NCBI RefSeq assembly: GCF_000744705.1
Contig: NZ_JQML01000001.1
Coordinates: 7,574,017-7,638,016, forward strand
From: Streptacidiphilus albus JL83
Lineage (GTDB): Bacteria; Actinomycetota; Actinomycetes; Streptomycetales; Streptomycetaceae
Direction of reading: 5' to 3'
Length of the DNA: 64,000 nucleotides
Below the pieces are notes generated by a model. It did no database searches and had not been told where the DNA came from. It was given only the letters and a program-made list of their open reading frames with translations. Of the stretch, positions 18,947 through 27,132 are shown piece by piece. The position numbers and the translations under genes were made by a program. Each line of letters opens with the position of its first letter. Within the stretch, counting starts at the first letter, position 1.

Positions 18947-19182
18947 GGACCGAGGATGCCCGTGCACCCCGTTGCTCGGGAATGGGGGAGGGCCCCCATA
19001 TTCCGTCGGCGACCGGGCGGGCCCGAGAAGTCCGGGGGCCGTTCCCCATTGGGGCGGCGCTCCGCCGGGCGGCAGGATCGAGGGCAGGAAGTCCGGACGG
19101 GGCGGCGCCGGCCCGCGGCCCGGGCACCCGGTGCCCGAGCAACCGCCGACGCGGCCCCATGCACGCCGAGGGGAGGAACACC

Positions 19183-19260
19183 ATGCAGAAGATGTCGATT
19201 CGCAAGCCGGGCAGTATCCGGCTGACGTCCGCCGCCAACTACAGCTGCAAGAACGTCTGA
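19183..19260 (+). CDS. 25-aa peptide, candidate RiPP precursor
   Basis: A 25-residue open frame with an excellent ribosome site (GGGGAGGAAC, 3-4 nt before the ATG). It reads MQKMSIRKPGSIRLTSA, then ANYSCKNV: a basic leader-like start and a short Thr/Ser-rich tail with one Cys near the end. It is divergent from lanM and 112 bp upstream of a PqqD-M50 protease gene, with a hairpin and tandem repeat between, as often seen after RiPP precursor genes. A single ring between Thr15 or Ser16 and Cys22 would be possible if LanM used it; PqqD-like recognition by the next gene is the alternative. Confidence 0.62.
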   Translation: MQKMSIRKPGSIRLTSAANYSCKNV

Positions 19261-19274
19261 CAGCCGGTAGCGGT

Positions 19275-19313
19275 GAGGGCCGGGTCCACGGTGCCCGCCG
19301 GGGCCCGGCCCTC
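19275..19313 (+). terminator. Hairpin between precursor and protease gene
   Basis: GAGGGCCGGG pairs perfectly with CCCGGCCCTC across a 19-nt loop. It follows the 25-residue peptide by 14 bp and precedes the membrane protease gene. As in many RiPP loci, it could terminate most transcripts so that precursor mRNA exceeds enzyme mRNA (inference). Confidence 0.6.
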
Positions 19314-19342
19314 CTCACCCCCGCCCCTCCTCACCCCCGCCC
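19311..19342. repeat. Tandem 16-bp direct repeat, two copies
   Basis: CTCCTCACCCCCGCCC occurs twice back to back just after the hairpin stem and before the protease gene. It is C-rich and non-coding. It may simply be slippage, or part of the leader controlling readthrough. Confidence 0.7.
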
Positions 19343-19372
19343 CTCGCCCTGCCTACCGAAAGGCGTGCGCGC

Positions 19373-20575
19373 ATGGCCACGACCGCATCGGGCCGGAACA
19401 CGGTCCGGCTGCACCGGCTCACGATGGTCGCCGAGGACGACGGCATCATGGTCGGCCGACCGGAGACCGGCTCCTACGCCGTGTTCCCCGAGGAGGGCGC
19501 GCAGGCGCTGCGGATGCTCGGCGCCGGCACCCCGGTTAGCACCATGGCCGAGTGGTACCAGCAGGCGTGCGGGGAGCAGTTGGACGTCGAGGACTTCCTG
19601 GGGACGATCGAGGAGCTCGGCTTCGTCCGCGCCGAGGGCGAGGAGGAGCCGGCCGGGACGCCGGTGCGGTGGCAACGGCTCGGCAGGTGGGCGTTCTCCT
19701 GGCCGGCCTGGCTGTGCTACCTGGCACTGACCGCCGCCGCGTTGGCCGCGATGGTGCGCAGGCCCTCGCTGCGGCCCTCCTACCACGACGTGTTCTTCAC
19801 CGATCACCTGGTGCTGATCCCCGTCGTGCTGACCGCGACCCAGATCCCCTGCGTGCTGCTGCACGAGGGCTACCACGCGCTCTCCGGCCGCCGGCTCGGT
19901 CTGCCCTCGACGCTCTCCATCGGCCGGCGGCTGTACTACCTCGTCGCCGAGACCCGACTGGACTCGCTCTACAGCGTTCCCCGGAACCGGCGCTATCTCC
20001 CCTTCTGCGCGGGAATCCTGGCCGACGTGCTGCAGGTCTCGGCGTTCACCCTGCTGTCGGCGGCACTCCACGGCCGGGGGATACCGCCGTGGTGCCCGGC
20101 GCTCTGCCTGGCCGTGTCGTTCTCCTGCGTCATCCGGATCGTCTGGCAGTTCATGTTCTACCTGCGGACCGACCTGTACTTCGTGATGACCAACGCGCTG
20201 CGCTGCTCCGATCTGGACGTGGTCACCCGCTTCCAGCTGCGCACCTTCTTCCTGCGGCTGCTGCGCCGCACCCCGCCGGAGCCCGACGCCGAGTGGTCCG
20301 ACCGGGACCGCGCGATGGCACGCGTCTACGCGCCCGTCATGGTGGCCGGCTACGGCTTCAGCCTCGGCAGCCTGCTGTGGGCGGGGCTGCCGACCACCCT
20401 GCACTTCTGCACGCTGATCGCGAACCGGTTCACCGGGCCGCACACCTCCCTCGGCGCCCTGCTCGACGCGGCCAGTTTCCTCGGCCTGACCCTGCTGGAG
20501 TTCGGCCTGGTCGGCTATGTCGCCCTGCGGGACCGGCGCGCGGGTCGGACCACAACCCAAGGAGCTCCGTCATGA
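19373..20575 (+). CDS. PqqD-like domain fused to M50-type membrane protease
   Basis: 400 residues. The N-terminal ~95 residues (VRLHRLTMVAEDDGIMVGRP...FLGTIEELGFV) look like a PqqD-type RiPP-recognition element, which binds leader peptides. The rest is membrane-embedded with about eight hydrophobic segments and a zinc-protease HExxH in LLHEGYHALSG near residue 165, as in site-2/M50 proteases. The fusion suggests recognition and intramembrane cleavage of a modified peptide. ATG with GAAAGG upstream; its TGA overlaps the next gene's ATG. The 25-residue peptide just upstream is the obvious candidate substrate. Confidence 0.82.
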   Translation: MATTASGRNTVRLHRLTMVAEDDGIMVGRPETGSYAVFPEEGAQALRMLGAGTPVSTMAEWYQQACGEQLDVEDFLGTIEELGFVRAEGEEEPAGTPVRWQRLGRWAFSWPAWLCYLALTAAALAAMVRRPSLRPSYHDVFFTDHLVLIPVVLTATQIPCVLLHEGYHALSGRRLGLPSTLSIGRRLYYLVAETRLDSLYSVPRNRRYLPFCAGILADVLQVSAFTLLSAALHGRGIPPWCPALCLAVSFSCVIRIVWQFMFYLRTDLYFVMTNALRCSDLDVVTRFQLRTFFLRLLRRTPPEPDAEWSDRDRAMARVYAPVMVAGYGFSLGSLLWAGLPTTLHFCTLIANRFTGPHTSLGALLDAASFLGLTLLEFGLVGYVALRDRRAGRTTTQGAPS

Positions 20576-22791
20576 ACTCGCCCTCGGCCCGCCACTACTG
20601 GGCCGCCGCTTCGACCACCGGCGACCGGCGCCCGGCGCCCGGGGCGCAGCTGGAGGTGCGCTGTCACCGCCGGCTGCGCGGCCCGCACACGGGGGGCGGC
20701 GCCCTGCTGCGGCAGGTCGTGCCGGAACTGGCCGAACACCAGCCGGCCCTGGTGACGGCACGGGCGACCGAGGTGCTCGCCATCGCGCCGGACCTGCTGC
20801 CGCTGGTCCCCGACGCGCCGCAGACGCTGACCAGTATCGCCGAAGGCGCGGAGCGCACCCGCTTCTACTCCGCGGACCGCACCGGACGCCTGGCCCACGG
20901 CATCGCCGAGTTGCTGACCGACTGGGCCCGCCGGCTGCACCCCGAAGGTGTGGTGGTCGCCTTCCGGGAGCTGGCCCAGGCCGATCCCACGGACCGCGAG
21001 CTGGTGGCGGTGCTGCTGCGCCGCTGCGACCCGAGGGTGCTGACCCTGGTGGTGGAGATCGATGCGGTGGAGCAGGACGGCAGCGTGGGCGACGCCCTCG
21101 AAGCCGCCCTGACCGGCTACGCGGACCGGGTCGCACCAGCGGTCCGCCTCCGGTCCGTGCTGCCGCCCGGCGCCGACCCCGCCCAGCTCTTCGTCGACTC
21201 CGACGGCACCGCCGCCGACCCCGAACTGCGGCGTGCCTACGAGGCCCTGCCGGCGGACGAGCGGGCCCGGCGGCACACCGACCGCGCCGCCGAGCTGACC
21301 GCCCGGAACGAGCCGGGCGTACGACTCGGGGCCCTGCCCTACCATCTGGAACACGGCACGGACCCGGCCGGCGCCGGCGCCGGCGCCTGTGTCAGGGCCG
21401 CCGACGCCTGCTTCGACCTGGGCTGCTACGAGGCGGCCATGGACCTGGGGCTGCGCGCACGGCTGCTCTTCGGCGACGAGCGGCCCAAGGAGTACTGGAC
21501 CGTGACCCATCGGATCGGCGCCTGCCTCTCCTACCTGGGACGCGGCGAGGCGGCCTTCGACTACTTCGCCGAACTCCGCGCCGGGAGTACCGAACCCGCC
21601 GTCCACATGAACGCGTGCTACATGGTGGCGATGCTCCACACCCGCCACCTGCCGAAGCACCTGCAGGACCACGACACCGCCCTGGCCTGGATCAACACCG
21701 CGATCGCGATCGCGGACAGCGAAGCCGACCCCCATCGGCGCACCTTCGCCGGAGCCTTCATGCGCAACGGGCGCGCGCTGGTCGACATGCACCGCGGCGA
21801 TCTCGACGGCGCGCTGGCCCTGGTCGAGCGGGGGATCGCGATGACCGACGCGGACCTCGGTCCGGACGAGCAACTCCTGCACCGTTCCGTGCTGCTGTTC
21901 AACCGCGCGCAGATCCTCGCCGCGCAGGGCGACCACGCCGCCGCGCTGCGCGACTACGACGTGCTGATCAGCCGTGACCCGGACTACGGCGACTACTACT
22001 TCGAGCGGGCCGCCGAGCGCCGCGCGGACAACCGGTACGCCGAGGCGCTCGCGGACTACGCCGAGGCCATCCGGCTGAACCCGGCCTTCCACGAGGCGCA
22101 CTGCAACCGGGCCGATTTCCTGCGGGAGCTGGGCGAGGAGGAAGGCGCGCTGCGGGATCTGGACCGCGCCCTGGAACTGGAGCCCGACCACCTGGACTCG
22201 CTGGTCAACCGCGCGGACGTGCTGATGGCGCTGGACCTGGGCGAACGGGCCGCGGCGGACGTCGCGGCGGGCCTGGCCCTGGACCCGGTCAATGTGCACC
22301 TGCTGACCGCCCGGGGGTCGCTGTCGGCCGAGGCGGGGGACACCGAGGCCGCGGAGGCGGACTTCGCCGCCGCCCTCCGGACGGACCCGGGCTTCGTCGC
22401 GGCCTGGGCCAACCGTGCCGTCCTGCGGTACTCGGCAGGCCGGTTGGCGGAGGCGCTGGACGACCTCGACCGGGCGATCGAGCTCGGTGACGACGCGGTG
22501 CTGCGTGCCAACCGGGCGCTCGCGCTGCAGGACCTCGGCGACCACGACCGTGCGCTCGCCGACCTCGACCTCGCCGTCCCCGCCCTGGGCGAGCAGTCGC
22601 CCGACCTGTTCCACCGGCGCGGGCTCAGCCGGCACCTGCTGGGAGACCTGGAGGGCGCCAGGTCGGACTGGCGTGCGCATCTCACCGGGTACGGCTCCGG
22701 CGAGGCCTCGCCGTTCCGCGCGCAGATCGAGCGGTACGCCGCGGACCTGCTCGCGGGGTGCGAGGCACCGGGGGGCGCCCCCGGCCGCTGA
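20572..22791 (+). CDS. TPR-repeat protein
   Basis: 739 residues, translationally coupled to the PqqD-M50 gene (ATGA). The N-terminal ~250 residues contain RCHRRLRGPHTGGGALLRQV and a TRFYSADRTGRLAHGIAEL segment resembling a nucleotide-binding-like domain found before TPRs in actinomycetes, but no intact Walker A is seen. From ~370 onward there are many tetratricopeptide repeats (for example YAEALADYAEAIRLNPAFHE and ALRDLDRALELEPDHLDSL). TPRs mediate protein or peptide binding, so it may scaffold the RiPP machinery. Specific function unknown. Confidence 0.85.
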   Translation: MNSPSARHYWAAASTTGDRRPAPGAQLEVRCHRRLRGPHTGGGALLRQVVPELAEHQPALVTARATEVLAIAPDLLPLVPDAPQTLTSIAEGAERTRFYSADRTGRLAHGIAELLTDWARRLHPEGVVVAFRELAQADPTDRELVAVLLRRCDPRVLTLVVEIDAVEQDGSVGDALEAALTGYADRVAPAVRLRSVLPPGADPAQLFVDSDGTAADPELRRAYEALPADERARRHTDRAAELTARNEPGVRLGALPYHLEHGTDPAGAGAGACVRAADACFDLGCYEAAMDLGLRARLLFGDERPKEYWTVTHRIGACLSYLGRGEAAFDYFAELRAGSTEPAVHMNACYMVAMLHTRHLPKHLQDHDTALAWINTAIAIADSEADPHRRTFAGAFMRNGRALVDMHRGDLDGALALVERGIAMTDADLGPDEQLLHRSVLLFNRAQILAAQGDHAAALRDYDVLISRDPDYGDYYFERAAERRADNRYAEALADYAEAIRLNPAFHEAHCNRADFLRELGEEEGALRDLDRALELEPDHLDSLVNRADVLMALDLGERAAADVAAGLALDPVNVHLLTARGSLSAEAGDTEAAEADFAAALRTDPGFVAAWANRAVLRYSAGRLAEALDDLDRAIELGDDAVLRANRALALQDLGDHDRALADLDLAVPALGEQSPDLFHRRGLSRHLLGDLEGARSDWRAHLTGYGSGEASPFRAQIERYAADLLAGCEAPGGAPGR

Positions 22792-23172
22792 CGGCCCTCG
22801 ACCGGGGCGGGCGCCTGCCCGGACCCGGCCGCCTGCAGCTCGACGCCCGGCGTCGGCAGCCGGGCGCGCGACCACTCGCGCGCCCGCTCCGGCGCCGGGC
22901 GTCCGTCGTTGCGCGCCCGCCCTTCCGCCCCCGGCCGGAGCTGCGCCGGAAGCGCTCGGAAGGTGGACGGACGGGAGACGTACGGACCCTGCTCCGGCAC
23001 GCATTGATTCCTCCAGTCTGCGTGTGCGAAACGCATGAACGGGCATGCGGAAACACCCTTCCGTGGGGCTGAAGCCGACGGCTAAAGTCGAGCCAGTCGC
23101 CTTGCCTCGGCGTTGTGTCAGTGAAGGGGCGCCGAATCGTCGGCCAGATCTCTTTTCCTGGAGGAACAGGCT
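22792..23172. other. Intergenic region ending the RiPP block
   Basis: About 380 bp without a supportable gene. It begins with a terminator-like hairpin (listed separately). The last ~150 bp are more AT-rich and probably hold the promoter for the rightward cassette; no clear -35/-10 pair is evident. Confidence 0.5.
22861..22886 (+). terminator. Terminator hairpin after TPR gene
   Basis: CGGGCGCGCG pairs perfectly with CGCGCGCCCG across a 6-nt loop, 70 bp after the TPR stop codon. It separates the RiPP block from the downstream oxidase cassette. Confidence 0.65.
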
Positions 23173-24144
23173 GTGCTGCGTCAATCCGTCATTCCCCGTA
23201 CACCCTGGGAAACGGTGGCGAAATCCATCGAGTTCATACCGGCCGAGTATTCCCACAAGACCCAGCCCGAATCGACGGCGCAGGAAATGCTGAGGTGCGA
23301 TCCGGCGGACATCGACCGGCTCGCCGAGGCCGGCCTGCCCTTCGAAGTCCGGGCTGGCGTGCGCTACTTCGACGTGAGCGACCTCTACAACCTCGGCATG
23401 TACTCGGGCCGGGGGAACACCCAGCCGGAGCTCGCGTTCCGCATGCTGTTCCGCTTCGCCGGGCGTCCGGTCGACGACCTGCTGCGGGAGAAGTCCTGGG
23501 ACTTCAAGGTCACGCTGGAGTGCACCGAGTGCGAGGGGGAGGCGCCCTGGCGTTTCGCCGGGCCCGACGCCGCCCGCTTCGGCGGTCGCCAGAGCGGGGG
23601 AGCGGCGCCCGGGGCGAGTGCGGGCACGGCGCACTACGGGGCGACGGTCACCACGCTCGGCGCGCGGACCCCCCTGCGCTCCGCCCGGTTGCGCGGCATC
23701 ACCCGCGACTACCTCGACTCCGGCTACCGCTGGCAGATGATCCCGGTCCCGATGCAGGCCGACTACCAGCTGGTGCACTCGCTGGGCGCGACCAGCTGCA
23801 TCGCCGCGAGCCTGCTGCTCGCCGAGCGGTTCCGGGCGGCCGGGTACCAGGCCGAGGCGAAGCGGGGCTGGTTCTGCGGCGTGCTCGGCGGCGCCCTCGA
23901 CCTGCCGCACGCCTGCGTGGAGGTGGTGGACGAGGACGGCGTGCTCAGGACCGTCGACATCGCCAAGGCGCAGCTGGCCGCCCGCCTGTCGGCGGAGACC
24001 GGGGACTTCCAGGAGCTGTGCCTCGGGTCGATCTACAACAAGGTGATCCCGTCCACGGCCTCCGGCGGTGCGTCCTTCGGGTACCACGAGTGCGGCTCCC
24101 GGAAGCCGGTGGAGGTGCGCGCGGACATTCGATCGCTGGGCTGA
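23173..24144 (+). CDS. Transglutaminase-like protein
   Basis: 323 residues. The C-terminal half has the papain-like transglutaminase layout: Cys209 in GATSCIAASLLLAERF, His246 in LDLPHACVEV and Asp262 in RTVDIAKA, in the right order and spacing for a Cys-His-Asp triad. In natural-product pathways, transglutaminase homologues such as AdmF join amines to carrier-bound acyl groups, so amide formation is plausible. The N-terminal ~110 residues have no assignable fold; a CTECEGEAPW segment follows. The GTG start has GAGGAAC upstream. First gene of a rightward run with carrier proteins, so an acyl-carrier substrate is likely (inference). Confidence 0.72.
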   Translation: MLRQSVIPRTPWETVAKSIEFIPAEYSHKTQPESTAQEMLRCDPADIDRLAEAGLPFEVRAGVRYFDVSDLYNLGMYSGRGNTQPELAFRMLFRFAGRPVDDLLREKSWDFKVTLECTECEGEAPWRFAGPDAARFGGRQSGGAAPGASAGTAHYGATVTTLGARTPLRSARLRGITRDYLDSGYRWQMIPVPMQADYQLVHSLGATSCIAASLLLAERFRAAGYQAEAKRGWFCGVLGGALDLPHACVEVVDEDGVLRTVDIAKAQLAARLSAETGDFQELCLGSIYNKVIPSTASGGASFGYHECGSRKPVEVRADIRSLG

Positions 24145-24180
24145 AGCGGAAATCCTGTACCACTGCGTTCGGAAGGGCGA

Positions 24181-25065
24181 GTGAAAATGGCGGTACGTGA
24201 GATCGAGCCGGTCGTGCTGGACCTGGACCGGTTGGAGAACCTGGCCGAATCCGGCTACTACAACCCCTATTCGATGTTCGACTGGCCCGACGCCATCGAG
24301 GACGGCCTGCCGTGGATGAGCGAGAGCCTCACCACGCTGGCCGGCACCGAGATGTGGGACGAACTGACCCGCGAGCAGCAGATCGCGCTCACCAAGTTCG
24401 AGGCGATCAACTTCTTCAGCCTCAACATCCACGGCATCCGCGAGCTGCTCAACGACGTCGTGAACCGCATTCATGAGCGGACCTATGCGGACGTCTCGGA
24501 ATTCCTCCACCACTTCATCGGTGAGGAGAACGAGCACATGTGGTTCTTCGCGCAGTTCTGCCTGCGCTACGAGGGCCGGCTGTACCCGGCGCAGCCGGCG
24601 CTGAAGGCCGACTCGGTCGAGCACCTCTCCTCGGTGGCCCGCGAGCTGATCGTGTTCGCCCGCATCCTGATCTTCGAGGAGATCGTCGACTACTACAACG
24701 CGCACATGGCGACCGACGAGTCGCTGCCGCCGATCGCCCGCGAGATCAACCGCGTGCACCACCAGGACGAGAGCCGGCACGTCGCCTTCGGCCGGATGGT
24801 CTTCACCAACCTGCTCGCGCAGGTGGCCAGGCGCGACCCGGCCGAGGTGCCGGTGGTGGCCGAGTACCTGGAGAGCTACCTGCAGTACAGCATCGCCACC
24901 CTCTACAACCCGGCCGCCTACCGCGACGCGGGCATCCCCGACGCCCTCGCGCTGCGGCGGCGGGCGCTGGAGCACCCCGTCCGGATCGAGGCGCACGAGC
25001 AGGTGCTGAAGCGGACACGGAAGTTCCTGTCCAAGGCAGGCGTCGGCAGGGAGCTGATCAAGTGA
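24181..25065 (+). CDS. AurF-type diiron N-oxygenase
   Basis: 294-residue non-haem diiron oxygenase of the AurF/CmlI type, enzymes that oxidise amines to hydroxylamines, nitroso or nitro groups. The ligand pattern is visible: E116xxH119 in GEENEHMWFF, a Glu at FEEIVDYYN (~167) and H193xxxE197xxH200 in HHQDESRH, matching AurF's distinctive C-terminal arrangement. Either GTG 24181 or ATG 24187 could start it, both served by GGAAGGGCGA. Its stop overlaps the carrier-protein start (GTGA), so the substrate is plausibly an amino group presented on that carrier. AurF relatives also act in diazeniumdiolate pathways. Confidence 0.88.
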   Translation: MKMAVREIEPVVLDLDRLENLAESGYYNPYSMFDWPDAIEDGLPWMSESLTTLAGTEMWDELTREQQIALTKFEAINFFSLNIHGIRELLNDVVNRIHERTYADVSEFLHHFIGEENEHMWFFAQFCLRYEGRLYPAQPALKADSVEHLSSVARELIVFARILIFEEIVDYYNAHMATDESLPPIAREINRVHHQDESRHVAFGRMVFTNLLAQVARRDPAEVPVVAEYLESYLQYSIATLYNPAAYRDAGIPDALALRRRALEHPVRIEAHEQVLKRTRKFLSKAGVGRELIK

Positions 25066-25307
25066 GTACCGAACCCATGCAGGCGGTGCGCGAGTTCATC
25101 GTGGCCCGCAACCCCAAACTCGACCAGCTGTCCGACGACCTGGACCTCATCGACAGCCGGGCCATCAACTCGCTGGCCTTCGTCGAGTTCATCTTCCTGC
25201 TGGAAGAGCTGACCGGGGAGTCGATCGATCCGGAGGACCTGGACCTCGACGACTTCCGCACCCTCAGCGCCGTGAGCGCCCGATTCTTCACGAAGGAAGC
25301 AGTCTGA
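25062..25307 (+). CDS. Acyl/peptidyl carrier protein
   Basis: 81-residue free-standing carrier protein. The phosphopantetheine site is Ser37 in RAINSLAFVEFIFLLEELTG, with Asn instead of the common Asp before it. The helix pattern and acidic C-terminal half (IDPEDLDLDDF) are typical. It sits between the diiron oxygenase and an amino acid:carrier ligase, with stop/start overlaps on both sides, which strongly implies that the ligase charges it and the oxygenase acts on the charged form. The PPTase downstream would activate it. Confidence 0.88.
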   Translation: MSTEPMQAVREFIVARNPKLDQLSDDLDLIDSRAINSLAFVEFIFLLEELTGESIDPEDLDLDDFRTLSAVSARFFTKEAV

Positions 25308-26134
25308 TGACCACAGTGACCGACAACGGCCTGGGAGTTCTCGACGGCAGCCAGCTGCGGGTGCTGCGGGCGATCGACGCGGTGTTCCGGCGCCTGGCCG
25401 AGGGCTGGGACGCGCCGGAGTTCCGCTTCCCGTTCCTGATGCGCTGCGAGGACCTCGACCGCTTCGACTACTACGACAACTTCCCGCACCTGGGCCTCGC
25501 GGCGACCCGGCTCGACCCCGAGCGGCTCGGCGGCCTGCTGAAGGGGGCGGAGCGGCCGCTGGAGCGGATACCGGCCGAGGTGATGGAGCCGACCGCGTTC
25601 GCGCTGCCCTCGGCGGCCTGCTACTCGATCTACGTCAACCTGGCGGGCTCCACGCTGCCCGCCGAGGGGACGGTGCGGACCACGGTCGGCACCTGCTTCC
25701 GCAACGAGACCCACTACGAGGGCCTGCAGCGGTTGCTCGGCTTCTCCATGCGGGAGATCGTCTGCGTGGCCTCGGAGGACGTGGCCAAGAACCACCTGCT
25801 CCGCGCCAAGGACGCGGTGACCACCCTGTTCGCCGAACTCGGCCTGGACTTCAAGCTGGAGGTCGCCACCGACCCGTTCTTCGACAAGAACGGCGGCAAG
25901 GCGAAGATGCAGCGGCTGTTCCCGGTCAAGGAGGAGTTCGTGGTGGGCGGCCTGGCGGTCGGCTCGGTCAACTACCACCGGAACTTCTTCGGCGAGCGGT
26001 GCGGCATCCAGGCCGGCGCGGACACGGCCCACACCAGCTGCCTGGCCTTCGGCCTGGAGCGCTGGGTGCACGTCCTGACCGAGCGGTTCGGCAGCGCCGA
26101 GGCCGCCGCGTCCGCGGTCGAGGGCCTGCACTGA
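25307..26134 (+). CDS. Amino acid:[carrier protein] ligase (seryl-tRNA-synthetase-like)
   Basis: 275-residue class II synthetase core lacking the N-terminal tRNA-binding coiled coil of SerRS. Motif 2 is seen as CFRNE (130-134) and motif 3 as FGLERW (~247). Cys130 and Cys244 correspond to the zinc ligands of the Bradyrhizobium amino acid:carrier ligases, which activate glycine or alanine and charge the phosphopantetheine of a partner protein instead of tRNA. The immediately preceding carrier gene (ATG overlapping TGA) is the natural partner. Amino acid specificity cannot be read from sequence; a small amino acid is the family precedent. Confidence 0.88.
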   Translation: MTTVTDNGLGVLDGSQLRVLRAIDAVFRRLAEGWDAPEFRFPFLMRCEDLDRFDYYDNFPHLGLAATRLDPERLGGLLKGAERPLERIPAEVMEPTAFALPSAACYSIYVNLAGSTLPAEGTVRTTVGTCFRNETHYEGLQRLLGFSMREIVCVASEDVAKNHLLRAKDAVTTLFAELGLDFKLEVATDPFFDKNGGKAKMQRLFPVKEEFVVGGLAVGSVNYHRNFFGERCGIQAGADTAHTSCLAFGLERWVHVLTERFGSAEAAASAVEGLH

Positions 26135-27132
26135 TGCGATCCGCAGCGAGCGTGCTCGGCCTCCAGGTGAGCCTGCTCCAGTCCGGCATGGGCGGGGTCG
26201 CGGGCTCGGAGCTGGCCTGCGCGGTGTCCAACGCGGGCGCTGCGGGCTGCGTGGGCGGCTACAAGCTGGTCGGCGGCGCACTGTCGGCCATCCTCGCCCG
26301 GCTGACCGCAGGCACCGACCGGCCGGTCGGCGTGAACCTGATCCCGGAGGTGGTCGGGCCCGAGGAACTGGACCGGCAAGTGGCCCAGGTACTCGACGAG
26401 ACGCCGTCCCGCGTGCACCTGTCCTTCTTCGGCATGCCCGACGACTCGGTGTTCGACCGGGTCAATGTGGCGGGCCGGCAGGTGGTGGTGCAGGTCGGGT
26501 CGGTCCAGGACGGCGTCCACGCGGCCGGCCGCGGCGCCGTGGTGGTGGCCCAGGGCACCGAGGCGGGCGGCCACCTGCTCGGCACGTCGCGCCGCGACGA
26601 CCTGGTGGGCGCCCTGCGGACGCTGCTGCCCGACGCCTGCCTGGTCGCCTCGGGCGGTATCGGCTCGCCCGAGGAGGCCGCCCGGGCACTGGCGGCCGGC
26701 GCCGACGGGGTGCTGCTCGGCACCGCCTTCGTCGTCGCCCACCAGTCGCGGGCCCACGCCGGCTTCAAGTCGGCGGTGACCGCCGCGGACCGGACCGACA
26801 CCGTGATCACCGACGTGTACGAGATCGGCTGGCCGGGCCGGCGGCACCGGGTGCTGGCCACGGCCGCGACCGCGGACCCGGGCCTGCCCGCGAAGTTCAT
26901 CGGCAGGACGGTGGTCGAGGGAAAGCCGTACCTGGTACCGCGCTTCAGCGCCGCCGTGCCCACCGAGGCGACCAGCGGCCGCATCGAGGAGATGGCGCTG
27001 TACTGCGGCCGGTCCTGCAGCGAGATCAACGAAGAAGTGTCGGCGGCCGACGTCGTCGCCGCGTTCGCACGGGTCCTCCCGGGCGCCGAACCAGTCAAGA
27101 CCAACGAGAGGGCGGAAAGCCATGTCGGCTGA
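26134..27132 (+). CDS. Nitronate monooxygenase family flavoenzyme
   Basis: 332 residues, FMN-dependent TIM barrel of the nitronate monooxygenase (2-nitropropane dioxygenase) family. Typical elements are VGVNLIPEVV, the AQGTEAGGHLLG catalytic/FMN loop (~143) and VASGGIGSPEEAARALAAGA followed by DGVLLGTAFV. The family oxidises alkyl nitronates, which fits downstream of an N-oxygenase that could make a nitro group; it might remove the nitro function or protect the cell. TGATG overlap with the ligase gene and an 11-bp overlap with the next gene show one operon. Some relatives are enoyl reductases, so the reaction is not certain. Confidence 0.85.
   Translation: MRSAASVLGLQVSLLQSGMGGVAGSELACAVSNAGAAGCVGGYKLVGGALSAILARLTAGTDRPVGVNLIPEVVGPEELDRQVAQVLDETPSRVHLSFFGMPDDSVFDRVNVAGRQVVVQVGSVQDGVHAAGRGAVVVAQGTEAGGHLLGTSRRDDLVGALRTLLPDACLVASGGIGSPEEAARALAAGADGVLLGTAFVVAHQSRAHAGFKSAVTAADRTDTVITDVYEIGWPGRRHRVLATAATADPGLPAKFIGRTVVEGKPYLVPRFSAAVPTEATSGRIEEMALYCGRSCSEINEEVSAADVVAAFARVLPGAEPVKTNERAESHVG

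Noticed and set aside
19373-22791. Daptide-type RiPP cluster
   Set aside because: An M50-like protease and recognition domain are present, but the aminotransferase, oxidative decarboxylase and methyltransferase of daptide loci and the Thr-ending precursors are missing.
20515-24996. A 1493-codon open frame on the minus strand
   Set aside because: It runs antisense through the PqqD-M50, TPR, transglutaminase-like and N-oxygenase genes, has no domain motifs, and is a by-product of high GC content.
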